A stretch of 55,826 nucleotides of DNA, taken from positions 1-55,826 of the forward strand of contig DUON01000013.1 in NCBI GenBank assembly GCA_012838805.1. The letters run 5' to 3'. This document shows positions 8,215 through 17,814 of the stretch, piece by piece. The DNA comes from Clostridiales bacterium (GTDB lineage Bacteria; Bacillota; Clostridia; Christensenellales; DTU072). A program made the translations under genes and the position numbers. How positions within the stretch are numbered: position 1 is the stretch's first letter; every line of letters starts with the position of its first letter. The notes beneath the pieces were generated by a model. It saw only the letters and a program-made list of their open reading frames with translations. It had not been told where the DNA came from and did not search any database.

Positions 8215-8367
8215 CTATTCGATTTCAAAATGCGCTCCGGGTTGCTGTGTCGGGGGTATTCTATTACCTTTTTGCACCTGAACGCTGCCGATGTTGTTGC
8301 CCTGCTCATCAATAACTTGATAAGTACCTGATTTGGGCGCTATCTGTCCTGATTTAAGTTGTTTCAT
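8215..8367 (-). CDS. YjzC-like small protein, copy 2
   Basis: A 50-residue paralogue of the neighbouring gene. It shares the pattern SGxIAPKxGTYxVID and the KGxRIPPT segment, about half the residues being identical. Two ATGs are possible: the one at 8367 has AAAGGAGG with a 9-nt spacer and is preferred; the one at 8373 would be too close to the SD. Upstream is a 163-bp divergent region shared with the alpha-CTD/WG gene. Confidence 0.75.
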   Translation of the reverse strand: MKQLKSGQIAPKSGTYQVIDEQGNNIGSVQVQKGNRIPPTQQPGAHFEIE

Positions 8368-8475
8368 AGCCATACACCTCCTTTACTCATAATTTGTGCT
8401 AAAAAGTCTTTGATAATTCACCTTTTAAGATTAGGGAAATAATGCTAATGATACAAAGGAGCCGATAATCATCGC

Positions 8476-8504
8476 TTGTATATTGGAGTAAAATATGATA
8501 AAAT
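8476..8504 (+). promoter_or_regulatory. probable promoter of the alpha-CTD/WG gene
   Basis: TTGTAT (8476-8481), 17 bp, TAAAAT (8499-8504), about 26 bp before the start codon. Confidence 0.45.
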
Positions 8505-8530
8505 TATTTTTATCAAAGTAAGAGGTGAAT

Positions 8531-9259
8531 ATGGCAAATCCACGCAGAAAGAAGAAAAAACCCGTCGACAATTACAAACCGCCTTTTGACAAAAAAATAC
8601 TTGAAGAGCCGATAGAAAGCCTGAAGTTCAAAGTAGACAACACCTTGGAACTGCTAAAAAGCGGCGGCTTAAGGAATTTGGGGGATATCGTCAGAAGAGA
8701 AGAAAAGGACTTTTATAAAATCTTCAAATTCAAAAAAAGAAATCTAATAGATGTCATTAAGGCGATAAAACCCAAAAAACTATACCTCAAACCCTCTCAA
8801 AAAGAGACGGCGGAAAGCACTCCACAGCCAAAAGAGAAAAAAAGCCACAAGCCTAAAAAAGCACCTGCGGATATATATGTCAAGTTCAATAAAGGCGGGA
8901 AGTGGGGCTTTACGGACAGAAACGGCAAGGTGGTCATTCCACCGCAATTCGACGAAGTGTTCAGTTACAAAGAAGACCTATGCTGTGTGGAAAAAGACGA
9001 GCGTTTTGGTTTTATAGACCGTGAGGGCGTGGAAGTCGTGCCCATAATTTATGAATGCGCCCTATCTTTCAGCGAAGGGCTTGCTTGCGTCTTCAAAGGC
9101 GGCAAGTGCGGTTATATAAACAAAGAAAATGAAGTGGTCATAGATTTCCAATTCGACGCCGGCACCAGCGTGGAAAACGGCAAATGCCATATCAAAAGAG
9201 ATGAGAAATGGGGAGAGCTGACTATAAGCGACCCCGCAAACATTAGATGGATTAATTAA
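8531..9259 (+). CDS. RNAP alpha-CTD-like domain fused to WG repeats
   Basis: A 242-residue protein. Residues 1-20 are basic. Residues 25-80 (PIESLKFKVDNTLELLKSGG followed by LRNLGDIV) resemble the helix-hairpin-helix C-terminal domain of RNA polymerase alpha, including the region corresponding to EDLLKVRNFGKKSLEE. A Lys/Pro linker leads to three to four WG (KWG) repeats at 113-235 with the GKWGFTDRNGKVVIPPQFDE pattern. No signal peptide, so probably cytoplasmic. The ATG at 8531 is preferred over a GTG two codons upstream because AGAGGTG gives a usable spacer. The alpha-CTD-like part may bind DNA or a protein; the repeats suggest binding. Function unknown. Confidence 0.75.
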   Translation: MANPRRKKKKPVDNYKPPFDKKILEEPIESLKFKVDNTLELLKSGGLRNLGDIVRREEKDFYKIFKFKKRNLIDVIKAIKPKKLYLKPSQKETAESTPQPKEKKSHKPKKAPADIYVKFNKGGKWGFTDRNGKVVIPPQFDEVFSYKEDLCCVEKDERFGFIDREGVEVVPIIYECALSFSEGLACVFKGGKCGYINKENEVVIDFQFDAGTSVENGKCHIKRDEKWGELTISDPANIRWIN

Positions 9260-9262
9260 CTA

Positions 9263-9286
9263 AACCGCTTACCTTCGGAAGCGGTT
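9263..9286. terminator. weak hairpin after alpha-CTD/WG gene
   Basis: AACCGCTT pairs with AAGCGGTT over an 8-nt loop, 3 bp after the stop. No clear T run follows on plus, so termination may be inefficient. Confidence 0.4.
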
Positions 9287-9331
9287 CATAACACGGGCTC
9301 TTAATGGGCTACTTATAATATAGTTATATTG

Positions 9332-9358
9332 AAAAACCGCTTCACCAAAGTGAAGCGG
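9332..9358 (-). terminator. terminator of the vor operon
   Basis: A 9-bp perfect stem CCGCTTCAC/GTGAAGCGG with a 4-nt loop, followed on the minus strand by TTTTT, 42 bp beyond the gamma-subunit stop. Confidence 0.85.
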
Positions 9359-9399
9359 AATATTATAAAAATGGTTATTGGGGTGAATATCGCTTACCA

Positions 9400-9942
9400 T
9401 TAGACAGAAACTTTAACCGCCTCTATACCCAATTCCAAAGCTTTGAGATTATACGGTATGACTTTGGGTTTTTTGGAGAATTGCTCCTTGATAACTTCCT
9501 CGATAGTCTCTTTGGTGAAAAGTTTGCTTATTTGGATATAAGCGCCTAAAGCAACGATATTTGCGGTTCTGACATTCCCCGCTTGGTTCGCCAAGTCGTT
9601 CAAAGGCACATAATAGGCGTTCAAATCTTGTCTTTGTACCTTAATATCCACAAGGCTGCTGTTTACAATAATTGTTCCGCCATTTTTTACCTTTTCCTCA
9701 AATTTTATTAAAGAGGGCTTGTTCATGGCTATCAAACAGTCGGGGGATTCTATAATCGGGCTTGCCACTTGCTTGTCGCTTATGACCACGCTGCAATTGG
9801 ATGTTCCGCCCCTCATTTCCGGACCATAAGAGGGAAGCCAAGTCACTTCTTTCTTGTCCCTTATCGCCGCATACGCCAAGAACTGTCCCAAACTTAACAC
9901 GCCTTGACCGCCAAAGCCGGCTATTATTATCTTCTCTTCCAT
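9400..9942 (-). CDS. 2-oxoacid:ferredoxin oxidoreductase, gamma subunit
   Basis: A 180-residue subunit of the VorC/KorC/IorB family. It starts IIIAGFGGQGVLSLGQFLA, has the SYGPEMRGGTSNCSV motif, and matches the expected length. It completes a four-subunit enzyme converting a 2-oxoacid and CoA to acyl-CoA with reduction of ferredoxin. The ATG directly follows the beta-subunit stop, so translation is coupled. Last gene of the operon, ahead of the terminator at 9332-9358. Confidence 0.9.
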   Translation of the reverse strand: MEEKIIIAGFGGQGVLSLGQFLAYAAIRDKKEVTWLPSYGPEMRGGTSNCSVVISDKQVASPIIESPDCLIAMNKPSLIKFEEKVKNGGTIIVNSSLVDIKVQRQDLNAYYVPLNDLANQAGNVRTANIVALGAYIQISKLFTKETIEEVIKEQFSKKPKVIPYNLKALELGIEAVKVSV

Positions 9943-10683
9943 TTACTTTACCTCCTTGAACACACCCGGAGGATATATCTTTTGCATTTCTTCATTGACA
10001 TAGTCCATAGCTTGCTTGGGCGTCATCCGCCAGTTCGTGGGGCATGTAGACAGCATCTCCACAAGCGTAAAGCCTTTCTTTTCTATTTGATACTTGAAAG
10101 CCTTTGTAAGAGCTCTTTTTGCCTTTCTAATTCCGCCCACGCTGCCAAGTGCGACTCTTTCAACATATGCTACTCCGTCCAGAGTAGAAAGCATTTCACA
10201 AATCTTTATGGGGTTGCCATTGACTTTGGGGTCTCTGCCCGCTTGGCATGTGGTAGCTTTTTGTCCCAAAAGCGTAGTCGGTGCCATTTGTCCGCCCGTC
10301 ATGCCATAAATAGCGTTGTTAATAAATATAACCGTAAAATTCTCGCCCCGTGCCGCGCTATGCACAATCTCCGCAAGACCGATTGAGGCAAGGTCGCCGT
10401 CTCCTTGATAGGCAAACACCAAAGTATCCTCGCCAAGCACTCTCTTTATGCCTGTGGCAACCGCCGGCGCTCTGCCATGGGCGGCTTGTTGCATATCGCA
10501 GTTGAAATAATTATATGCAAAGACCGCACAGCCCACAGGAGCTACTCCCACCACATTTTCTTTATATCCAAGCTCTTCTATGACCTCCGCCGTCAATCTA
10601 TGCGCCACGCCGTGGGTACAGCCCGGGCAATAGTGAGAAGGCGCATCCGTGAGCATGCTTGTTTTCTTAAATACCGTTGCCAT
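9943..10683 (-). CDS. 2-oxoacid:ferredoxin oxidoreductase, beta (TPP-binding) subunit
   Basis: A 246-residue thiamine-pyrophosphate subunit. The CPGCTHGVAHRL motif near residue 19, the GDGDLASIGLAE TPP/Mg site and the NNAIYGMTGGQMAPTT segment are all present. The length and fourth-gene arrangement fit Vor/Kor rather than the large pyruvate oxidoreductase. Its ATG overlaps the alpha-subunit stop by one base (TAATG). Substrate (branched-chain 2-oxoacid or 2-oxoglutarate) cannot be decided from sequence. Confidence 0.92.
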   Translation of the reverse strand: MATVFKKTSMLTDAPSHYCPGCTHGVAHRLTAEVIEELGYKENVVGVAPVGCAVFAYNYFNCDMQQAAHGRAPAVATGIKRVLGEDTLVFAYQGDGDLASIGLAEIVHSAARGENFTVIFINNAIYGMTGGQMAPTTLLGQKATTCQAGRDPKVNGNPIKICEMLSTLDGVAYVERVALGSVGGIRKAKRALTKAFKYQIEKKGFTLVEMLSTCPTNWRMTPKQAMDYVNEEMQKIYPPGVFKEVK

Positions 10684-11741
10684 TATTTCACCTCACTTTT
10701 TACCGCTTTGACGATGTCTTCGGGGCTTATTACATTTCCGCCCGTTCTGCCATAGAACAAAGTCGGCTTTTTGCCGTCCACGCTAAGTCTGACATCTTCC
10801 ACCATTTGCCCCATGGACAGCTCAAAGCAATAAAACATCTTGACATCTTTTCTTTGGGCTAACTTCTTATATTCTTTCTCGGGGAAAGGATAAAGGGTTA
10901 TGGGTCTTAATAGACCGGCTTTTATGCCCTCTTCCCTCAAAATATTGACGGCGCTTTTTGCGATTCTGCCTACCGTGCCATAAGCGGTGATTATTATTTC
11001 GGCGTCGTCTGTCATATAGTTTTCCGCCATGACCTCTCTTTCCGCCATAATCTTATACTTATCAAACAGTCTGTTGGTGACCTCTTCCAGCTCGTCTGGC
11101 TTTATGTAAAGAGAGTTTATTATACGCCTTGTATCGCCATACCCTTTTCCCGTGGTCGCCCATTCCTTTTTGGGAAAAGTGGCGGGGTCTTTCATAGGGG
11201 GAATCTCCACCGCTTCCATAATCTGACCCAGCATGCCGTCGCCCAAAATCATGACGGGAACTCGGTATTCGTCTGCCTTGTCAAAGGCGTCATAGATTAT
11301 ATCAACGGCTTCTTGAACGGTACTTGGCCCATAAGTCAACATACGATAGTCTCCATGTCCGCCGCCCTTGACCGCTTGAAAATAGTCGCCTTGTCCGGGT
11401 TGAATTCCACCAAGCCCCGGACCGCATCTGACCATATTGACAATAACACAAGGAAGTTCAGCACCGCAGATATAGGATATGCCCTCTTGCTTAAGGCTGA
11501 TTCCCGGGCTGGAAGAGCTTGTCATGGCTCTTGCACCCGCTCCCGCCGCGCCATAGACCATATTTATTGCCGCGACTTCGCTTTCGGACTGAATAAAAAC
11601 GCCTCCCACTTGGGGCATTCGACAGCTCATATATTCGGGTATCTCGTTTTGAGGCGTAATAGGATAGCCAAAAAACGCTCTGCAGCCGCCTCTTATGGCG
11701 GCTTCGGCTATCGCCTCGTTGCCTTTCATAAGTACTTTCAT
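10683..11741 (-). CDS. vorB: 2-oxoacid:ferredoxin oxidoreductase, alpha subunit (VorB-like)
   Basis: A 352-residue alpha subunit starting MKVLMKGNEAIAEAAIRGGC with the FGYPITPQNEIPEYMS motif used in VorB annotations. It includes the pyrimidine-binding domain and the domain II segment from about 245 on (ITAYGTVGRIAKSAV). The start at 11741 overlaps the ferredoxin-subunit stop by 4 nt (ATGA) and has GAGGTGGAGAG upstream. It works with the beta, gamma and delta subunits in amino-acid fermentation or branched-chain acyl-CoA formation; substrate choice is inference. Confidence 0.88.
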   Translation of the reverse strand: MKVLMKGNEAIAEAAIRGGCRAFFGYPITPQNEIPEYMSCRMPQVGGVFIQSESEVAAINMVYGAAGAGARAMTSSSSPGISLKQEGISYICGAELPCVIVNMVRCGPGLGGIQPGQGDYFQAVKGGGHGDYRMLTYGPSTVQEAVDIIYDAFDKADEYRVPVMILGDGMLGQIMEAVEIPPMKDPATFPKKEWATTGKGYGDTRRIINSLYIKPDELEEVTNRLFDKYKIMAEREVMAENYMTDDAEIIITAYGTVGRIAKSAVNILREEGIKAGLLRPITLYPFPEKEYKKLAQRKDVKMFYCFELSMGQMVEDVRLSVDGKKPTLFYGRTGGNVISPEDIVKAVKSEVK

Positions 11742-11941
11742 CTCTCCACCTCTATTACGCAATCAGGGCATATTACTGCACAATTGGCACAGCCTATGCA
11801 CTCTTCGGGCTTGAAAATCTCAAGGGGAAAGTATCCGTTTTTGTTACTTTTTGCGGACAGACGCAAGATATTCTTGGGGCACGCTGTCACGCAAAGAGCG
11901 CAGCCCTTGCATACTTCTTCAGAAATCTTTATTGACGCCAA
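11738..11941 (-). CDS. 2-oxoacid oxidoreductase delta subunit, 2x[4Fe-4S] ferredoxin
   Basis: A 67-residue ferredoxin-like subunit with two CxxCxxCxxxCP sites: CKGCALCVTACP and CIGCANCAVICP. It should pass electrons from the catalytic subunits to soluble ferredoxin. The start is a TTG at 11941 with AAGGAGAGAG upstream. It is the first gene of the operon. Confidence 0.9.
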   Translation of the reverse strand: MASIKISEEVCKGCALCVTACPKNILRLSAKSNKNGYFPLEIFKPEECIGCANCAVICPDCVIEVER

Positions 11942-11989
11942 AGCTCTCTCTCCTTTTGTTTTTAATTGATATATACTATAAAATATTAC

Positions 11990-12048
11990 TACTTTTATAT
12001 GTAAAAGTAAAACGAAAACCCGCCTATATCTCTTTACAGTTTTACTTT
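11990..12048 (-). promoter_or_regulatory. overlapping inverted repeats upstream of the vor operon
   Basis: GTTTTACTTT (12039-12048) pairs with AAAGTAAAAC (12004-12013), while TAAAAGTA (12002-12009) pairs perfectly with TACTTTTA (11990-11997) over a 4-nt loop. The shared middle segment allows two mutually exclusive hairpins. The distal pair may end the ABC-transporter transcript; the proximal palindrome lies in the vor promoter region. Confidence 0.45.
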
Positions 12049-12094
12049 CATTTTATCAGATATACTTGTTTTAGATTTTGGAAAACAAATGAGG

Positions 12095-12988
12095 TTATTT
12101 AAGTTTTTTCTTAACAGCGAATGCGATAATGCCCAAAAACAACAGCGAACATATCACATGATAGATTAACATCGCCCAGTCGGGAACTGTCCAGCTTCCA
12201 ACAACCAGTTCCAAACTAAATTCATCCGCCAAGATGTCCACCAATTGGGCGGGATATTCGCTTTTCATCGCCTGAAGTGCGGGCTTCATCATGATTTTTC
12301 GCATCATGACCACCGAACCGGTCGCTGGCACAAAGGCAAAAATATCCCTTAAAATCTTGGGGAAAAGCTTCATCGGCATATAAGCTCCCGTAGCAAAACC
12401 CGTCACCACTGAAGCTATCGCCACAACGGCTCCGTGGGCACTCTCGGTTTTTAGGAACAACGCAATCGAAAGCATCATCATAGTAGACGATATAGAGGTC
12501 AGGAGTATAAGCCCTATCATAGCCATGATTGCTCCAAAGGAAAGCGCTCCCATGCCGATTATCAACAGGTAAATATAAACAATAAAGAATATCACCGTAT
12601 TCATGGAAAAGGTGATTAATATCGTACTAAAGAAATAGCTCAAAATAATAGATGTTTTTTTGGTGGGAGTAACGAAGAAATCCCTTCTTTTGTCAAGAGC
12701 GGTGTCGTTGACAAAATTGACAAGACAGCCGTTGGCGACCGTTATGCACCCGATACCCATAACTCCCGACATCATCCAGCTGTCTGAAAAGAGCTTGGCA
12801 AGCTTGTCGCTTACTTGAAATCCGTTCGCCGTGATAGAGGCTTTAATTCCGCTTGTAATAGAGGCGCTAATAAATAAAAGGTACAGCACAAACACTATAA
12901 ACACCGCCAAAAACGAAAAGAACACCGCTGCCCTATCTCTTAAAAAAATCTTGGCGTTTCTTGACGCCAAAGCGTATATTTTATTCAT
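12095..12988 (-). CDS. ABC-2 type transporter permease
   Basis: A 297-residue membrane protein with about six hydrophobic segments and the ABC-2 layout (N-terminal RNAKIFLRDRAAVFF, large loop after TM1). It pairs with the ATPase encoded immediately upstream, with an 8-nt overlap, to form an exporter, probably for a drug, lipid or peptide. The substrate is not indicated. Confidence 0.85.
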   Translation of the reverse strand: MNKIYALASRNAKIFLRDRAAVFFSFLAVFIVFVLYLLFISASITSGIKASITANGFQVSDKLAKLFSDSWMMSGVMGIGCITVANGCLVNFVNDTALDKRRDFFVTPTKKTSIILSYFFSTILITFSMNTVIFFIVYIYLLIIGMGALSFGAIMAMIGLILLTSISSTMMMLSIALFLKTESAHGAVVAIASVVTGFATGAYMPMKLFPKILRDIFAFVPATGSVVMMRKIMMKPALQAMKSEYPAQLVDILADEFSLELVVGSWTVPDWAMLIYHVICSLLFLGIIAFAVKKKLK

Positions 12989-13901
12989 CTTTTACCTCAC
13001 CGTCGAAATCGTCTTTTCCGGTGACCGTGAGAAAGACCGTATCCATATTGCCCTTTCTCACCTCAAACCCAGAGACTTTTTCTCTTAAATCATTTAATAC
13101 ATCCAAAGCTTTCATGCTGCTTTCCAGCTTGACCTCTATATATTCCTTTCTAATTTTGGTCTTATATTCTTTTTCTTTCAAATATTTTTTTATCTCGTCA
13201 TTGTCGCCATAAAGGTTCAAGGTATCGTACGAATATTTTTGCTTAAGCGCATGGGGTGTGTCGCAGGCAGCGATTTTGCCTTTTTTGATGATTGCTATTC
13301 TGTCGGCGTTCTCGGTCTCTTCCATATAGTGGGTAGAAAAGAAAATAGTCATGCCCTTTTCATTCCTAAGCCTTTTTATGGTCTTCCAAACCATATTCCT
13401 TGTGGCAGGGTCAAGCCCCGTTGTGGGCTCGTCAAGTATAAGTATCCTTGGGCTGTGCAAAAGAGCCCTCGCTATATCCGCCCTTCTTCTTTGACCGCCC
13501 GAAAGATTTTTGTACTTCCGCTTTAAGATATCCCTTAAATCAAAGATATCCGCCGTCGTTTGTATATTTTGTTTCGCCTCTTTGGTGCTCATTCCATAAA
13601 GCAAAGCCCTTACATAAAGGTTTTCAAAAATTGTCAGTCTGTCGTCAAGGTATGCCCCTTGAAAGACAACCCCGATATCTCTTTTTATAAGGTCGGAATT
13701 TTTGTCCAAATCGTGCTTGTTTATCAGCACCTTTCCCTTGTCCTTTTCAAGAATCGCACAAAGGATGTTTATGGTCGTGGTCTTGCCCGCTCCGTTTTCG
13801 CCAAGAAAGGCGTATATCTCCCCCTCTTTGACATCAAAAGAAATATCCTGAACGGCTTTGATATCTCCATAAGCTTTATAAAGATTTTCTACCCTAATCA
13901 T
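12981..13901 (-). CDS. ABC transporter ATP-binding protein
   Basis: A 306-residue ATPase with Walker A GENGAGKTT, Q-loop VVFQGAYLDD, signature LSGGQRRR, Walker B LILDEPTTGLDP and switch His in FFSTHYMEE. The C-terminal 80 residues are an accessory domain as in CcmA/NatA-type exporters. GGAG precedes the ATG with a 7-nt spacer. Forms a two-gene operon with the permease. Confidence 0.9.
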   Translation of the reverse strand: MIRVENLYKAYGDIKAVQDISFDVKEGEIYAFLGENGAGKTTTINILCAILEKDKGKVLINKHDLDKNSDLIKRDIGVVFQGAYLDDRLTIFENLYVRALLYGMSTKEAKQNIQTTADIFDLRDILKRKYKNLSGGQRRRADIARALLHSPRILILDEPTTGLDPATRNMVWKTIKRLRNEKGMTIFFSTHYMEETENADRIAIIKKGKIAACDTPHALKQKYSYDTLNLYGDNDEIKKYLKEKEYKTKIRKEYIEVKLESSMKALDVLNDLREKVSGFEVRKGNMDTVFLTVTGKDDFDGEVKDE

Positions 13902-13970
13902 TAAAATGCTCCAAAAAAATAATAATTAATTATAACACATATTTCAAAAATAAAAAATATATTTTTTGCT

Positions 13971-14603
13971 TTAACCTCTTTTTTCCATCATGGACTTGAC
14001 TTTCATAAGCCTTATGGTGTTTGCCCTTTCGTTCTCGTCAAGTTTCATGGTGATGTATTTTATGGTCTCTTCAAGCTGGGGAATAATAAAATGCTCCAAA
14101 GCGTTGACTCTTCTTCTGTTCTTTTCGATTTCGTCGGCAAGCATGTTGCAGGTCTTTTCCACTTCGGCAAGCTTTATCATCTTGACAAGAAGTTCGCTTA
14201 GATTGGATATGGAAGAGTCAAGTTCGCTTGTCACAGTGGCAAAAGAATATGGATAAAGCTCTTTTTTGTCCCCCTCCAATATTTCAATTTCAGGCACTAC
14301 AACGCCCATTACATTCTTGGTGGAAGTCTTGAGCTTGACTTGGAATCCCGGCATTGCGACCGCCTCTTCTATGACTTGGGACTGGCTGACCGCCGATGCC
14401 AGCAAAAAGGACTTCAAAGCCTTGCTGATTTCGCCCTCCAATTCTTGACGAAGCCTTTTGTTCTCTCTTATATAAATCATAAACTGCCTGACGGTCTCGT
14501 CCGCCTTGTCTTTAAGCAACTTATGACCTCTGACCGCAGTCTTAAGACGGTTTTTTAGCCGCCTTAGTTCCATACGGTTGGGATTAACATTCAGTCTTGC
14601 CAT
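13971..14603 (-). CDS. ntpD: V-type ATPase subunit D
   Basis: A 210-residue central-stalk subunit, with the MARLNVNPNRMELRRLKNRL start and two long helices typical of subunit D, which turns with the rotor inside A3B3. It follows ntpB by 12 bp and is the last gene of the cluster. I see no convincing terminator in the 70 bp after it. Confidence 0.93.
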   Translation of the reverse strand: MARLNVNPNRMELRRLKNRLKTAVRGHKLLKDKADETVRQFMIYIRENKRLRQELEGEISKALKSFLLASAVSQSQVIEEAVAMPGFQVKLKTSTKNVMGVVVPEIEILEGDKKELYPYSFATVTSELDSSISNLSELLVKMIKLAEVEKTCNMLADEIEKNRRRVNALEHFIIPQLEETIKYITMKLDENERANTIRLMKVKSMMEKRG

Positions 14604-14615
14604 ATCGATTCCTCT

Positions 14616-15989
14616 TTATTTCTTGTCAAAAAACTCTTCAATATATTCGTCCCTTATTCTCTTAAGCTCAGCTCTTGGAAGTATCCTTAAAAGCTCCCAC
14701 CCAAGCTCCAGCGTCTCCTCAATGCTCCTGTTCGCGGTAAAACCTTGGGACACATACTGATTTTCAAATTCTTCCGCAAACCTTGCGTATTTCAAATCCA
14801 CTTCCGTCAAAGCCGCCTCGCCAAGTATTGCTGAAAGTTCTTTTGCTTCCTTGCCTCTGGCATAAGCGCTAAAAAGCTGATTCATGGTGTCCGCATGGTC
14901 TTTTCGAGTCTTGCCCTCGCCTATTCCTTTGTCCTTAAGTCTGGACAGAGAGGGCAAAACATCAATTGGCGGTGTGACGCCTTTTTTATATAGTTCCCTG
15001 GACAAGATTATCTGCCCCTCAGTTATATATCCCGTAAGGTCGGGTATGGGGTGCGTCTTGTCGTCTTCAGGCATTGTTAAAATCGGAATCTGTGTGATAC
15101 TGCCTTTTTTGCCCCTGATTCTCCCCGCCCTTTCATAAATGGTCGCAAGGTCGGTGTATAGATATCCCGGATAACCTCTTCTTCCCGGCACTTCCTTTCT
15201 TGCAGCGGAAACCTCTCTCAACGCCTCGGCATAGTTTGTGATATCCGTAATAATGACAAGCACATGCATATCCTTGTCAAAGGCAAGATATTCTGCCGCT
15301 GTCAGTGCCATTCTTGGGGTGGCTATCCTTTCTATTGCGGGGTCGTTCGCAAGATTCATAAACAGTACCGCTCTATCGATAGCGCCTGTGGCTCTAAAAT
15401 CGCTTATAAAGTAGTCGGCTTCCTCAAAGGTTATACCCACAGCGGCGAATACAACCGCAAACTTGGAGTCCGTTCCCAAAACCTTGGCTTGTCGGGCTAT
15501 CTGTGCGGCAAGCTCGGCGTGCGGAAGACCGCTTGCAGAAAATACCGGGAGTTTTTGTCCCCTGACAAGCGTATTCAAGCCGTCTATCGCCGAAATTCCC
15601 GTTTGTATAAATTCATTGGGATAGTCCCTTGCGGTGGGGTTTATGGGCTGACCGTTGATGTTTATTTTCTTTTCGGGTATAATCGGCGCACCGTCGTCAA
15701 TGGGATTGCCCATACCGTCAAACACCCTGCCCAGCATGTCTTCGCTGACGCTAAGCTCTATGCTCTTGCCCAAAAACCTTGCTTTGGAAGTACTTATTTG
15801 CAAGCCCGCCGAACCCTCAAAGAGCTGTACAAGCGCCTTGTCGCCGTTGGCTTCAAGCACCTTGCCCCGTCTTATTTCGCCGTTGGCTTGCTCAATCTCC
15901 ACAAGTTCGTCATATTTCACGCTCTCCACGCCCTCGACAAGCATAAGAGGTCCGACAATCTCTTTTATTGTTTTATATTCCTTTAACAT
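14616..15989 (-). CDS. ntpB: V-type ATPase subunit B
   Basis: A 457-residue non-catalytic nucleotide-site subunit of the A3B3 head. It lacks a canonical P-loop, as expected, and has [18 protein letters not shown], the [18 protein letters not shown] segment and the [20 protein letters not shown] region of type B subunits. It is 12 bp downstream of ntpA. Confidence 0.95.
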   Translation of the reverse strand: MLKEYKTIKEIVGPLMLVEGVESVKYDELVEIEQANGEIRRGKVLEANGDKALVQLFEGSAGLQISTSKARFLGKSIELSVSEDMLGRVFDGMGNPIDDGAPIIPEKKININGQPINPTARDYPNEFIQTGISAIDGLNTLVRGQKLPVFSASGLPHAELAAQIARQAKVLGTDSKFAVVFAAVGITFEEADYFISDFRATGAIDRAVLFMNLANDPAIERIATPRMALTAAEYLAFDKDMHVLVIITDITNYAEALREVSAARKEVPGRRGYPGYLYTDLATIYERAGRIRGKKGSITQIPILTMPEDDKTHPIPDLTGYITEGQIILSRELYKKGVTPPIDVLPSLSRLKDKGIGEGKTRKDHADTMNQLFSAYARGKEAKELSAILGEAALTEVDLKYARFAEEFENQYVSQGFTANRSIEETLELGWELLRILPRAELKRIRDEYIEEFFDKK

Positions 15990-16001
15990 CTAATATTCCT
16001 C

Positions 16002-17756
16002 CTACTCCCACAGTGCCGCGATTTCTTTTTTCAGCTCTTCTTCAATCAAGTCAAACCTGTCAAGGTCTTTTTCTTCAATATACTTGGCTCTTCCGATTTT
16101 TTCTTTTACTGAAATATCAATAATATCTTCGATATCCACTCTTTGCCTCAACGCCTCGTTGGAAAGATTGTATTGCGTAATTATCAGTTTTAGCATCCTT
16201 AACTGCTTCTTTAGGGATGAGAAAGTATCTGTTTCGTGAAAAGCGTTTTGGTGAAGATAATCTTCGCGAATGGCTTTTGCGGTTTCCATAGTCAATCTGT
16301 CCTTGGGCCCCAGAGCGTCCATTCCCACAAGCCTTACTATCTCTTCCAGAGTGGCTTCTTCTTGAAGTATGCTCATCGCCTTGTGCCTTAAGCCGTTCCA
16401 TTCCGCACCCAAGTTCTTGCTATACCAATTTGAGAGTCTGTCCGAATACAGCGAATAGCTTTGCAACCAGTCTATGGCTGGGAAGTGCCTTCTATACGCC
16501 AGCTGCGCCGACAAGCCCCAGAACACTTTTACTATCCTCAAAGTGGCTTGGGATACAGGCTCTGAAAGGTCTCCGCCGGGAGGCGAAACAGCGCCTATAG
16601 CGGTTATTGAACCAACCAGACCTTTTGAGCCAAGCACTTTGGCTATGCCCGCTCTTTCATAGAATTCCGCAAGGCGGCTGGACAGATATGCGGGATAGCC
16701 CTCTTCGCCGGGCATTTCTTCAAGTCTTCCGCTCATCTCTCTCAATGCTTCAGCCCAGCGTGAAGTGGAGTCTGCCATAATGGCGACATTATATCCCATA
16801 TCCCTAAAATACTCGGCAATCGTGATACCCGTATAGATGCTTGCTTCTCTTGCCGCTACCGGCATATCCGAAGTATTGGCAATAAGCACCGTTCTTTTCA
16901 TAAGGGGCTGATTTGTCTTTGGGTCGACAAGTTTGGGGAACTCGTTAAGCACATCGGTCATCTCATTTCCCCTTTCTCCGCAGCCCACATATACGATAAT
17001 ATCAGCGTCTGCCCATTTGGCAAGCTGATGCTGCACCACGGTTTTTCCTGAACCAAAAGGTCCGGGTACGGCGGCGACTCCGCCTTTTGCTATTGGGAAG
17101 AATGTATCTATAACCCTTTGTCCAGTGACCATTGGAATATCGGGGGGAAGTTTTTCCACAAAAGGTCTTCCCTTTCTAATCGACCATTTTTGTATCATGC
17201 TTAGTTCCCTTATGCCGTTTTGGGTTTTTATCTTGGCGATTATTTCATCAATGGTATATTCGCCTTCTCTTATTTCCAGAACTTCACCCTCTACGCCATA
17301 AGGAACCATAATTTTGTGTCTGACAATCGGGGTTTCTTGAACAAAACCAAGCTCGTCTCCCGCCGTCACTTTATCGCCGACTTTGGCGGTGGCATTGAAC
17401 TTCCACTTCTTTTCATGGTCAAGGCTTTTGACTTCCACGCCTCTTGCTATTCTGTCGCCAGTAACCTCTTTCAAAGCGGTAAGCGGTCTTTGAATACCGT
17501 CAAAGATGCTCTCGATAAGTCCGGGGCCAAGCTCGACCGACAAAGCCATTCCCGTGGACACCACTTCGTCCCCGGGTCCAATTCCGCTTGTCTCCTCGTA
17601 TACCTGAATGGACGCACGGTCGCCTCTCAATTCGATTATCTCGCCGATAAGCCTTTGTTTGCCCACCCGTACCACATCGTACATCTTGCTGTCCGCCATT
17701 CCGCCCGCTACGATAAGCGGACCGCTGACCTTGATTATTTTTCCTGTTTTTGCCAT
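16002..17756 (-). CDS. ntpA: V-type ATPase catalytic subunit A
   Basis: A 584-residue catalytic subunit with Walker A GPFGSGKT, the V/A-type insert at about residues 110-190, [10 protein letters not shown], and [20 protein letters not shown]. It hydrolyses or makes ATP coupled to ion movement through NtpK/NtpI. Its ATG is 58 bp after ntpG, the largest gap inside the cluster, with GGAGAGA in front. Confidence 0.96.
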   Translation of the reverse strand: MAKTGKIIKVSGPLIVAGGMADSKMYDVVRVGKQRLIGEIIELRGDRASIQVYEETSGIGPGDEVVSTGMALSVELGPGLIESIFDGIQRPLTALKEVTGDRIARGVEVKSLDHEKKWKFNATAKVGDKVTAGDELGFVQETPIVRHKIMVPYGVEGEVLEIREGEYTIDEIIAKIKTQNGIRELSMIQKWSIRKGRPFVEKLPPDIPMVTGQRVIDTFFPIAKGGVAAVPGPFGSGKTVVQHQLAKWADADIIVYVGCGERGNEMTDVLNEFPKLVDPKTNQPLMKRTVLIANTSDMPVAAREASIYTGITIAEYFRDMGYNVAIMADSTSRWAEALREMSGRLEEMPGEEGYPAYLSSRLAEFYERAGIAKVLGSKGLVGSITAIGAVSPPGGDLSEPVSQATLRIVKVFWGLSAQLAYRRHFPAIDWLQSYSLYSDRLSNWYSKNLGAEWNGLRHKAMSILQEEATLEEIVRLVGMDALGPKDRLTMETAKAIREDYLHQNAFHETDTFSSLKKQLRMLKLIITQYNLSNEALRQRVDIEDIIDISVKEKIGRAKYIEEKDLDRFDLIEEELKKEIAALWE

Positions 17757-17814
17757 ATCTTCTCTCCTTGATAATTCCTAATTTATCATTCCTAAAACCT
17801 TAAAGCCAGATTGA

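Noticed and set aside
12045..12094. Small gene between the ABC operon and the vor leader
   Set aside because: No reading frame with an SD and start of useful length.
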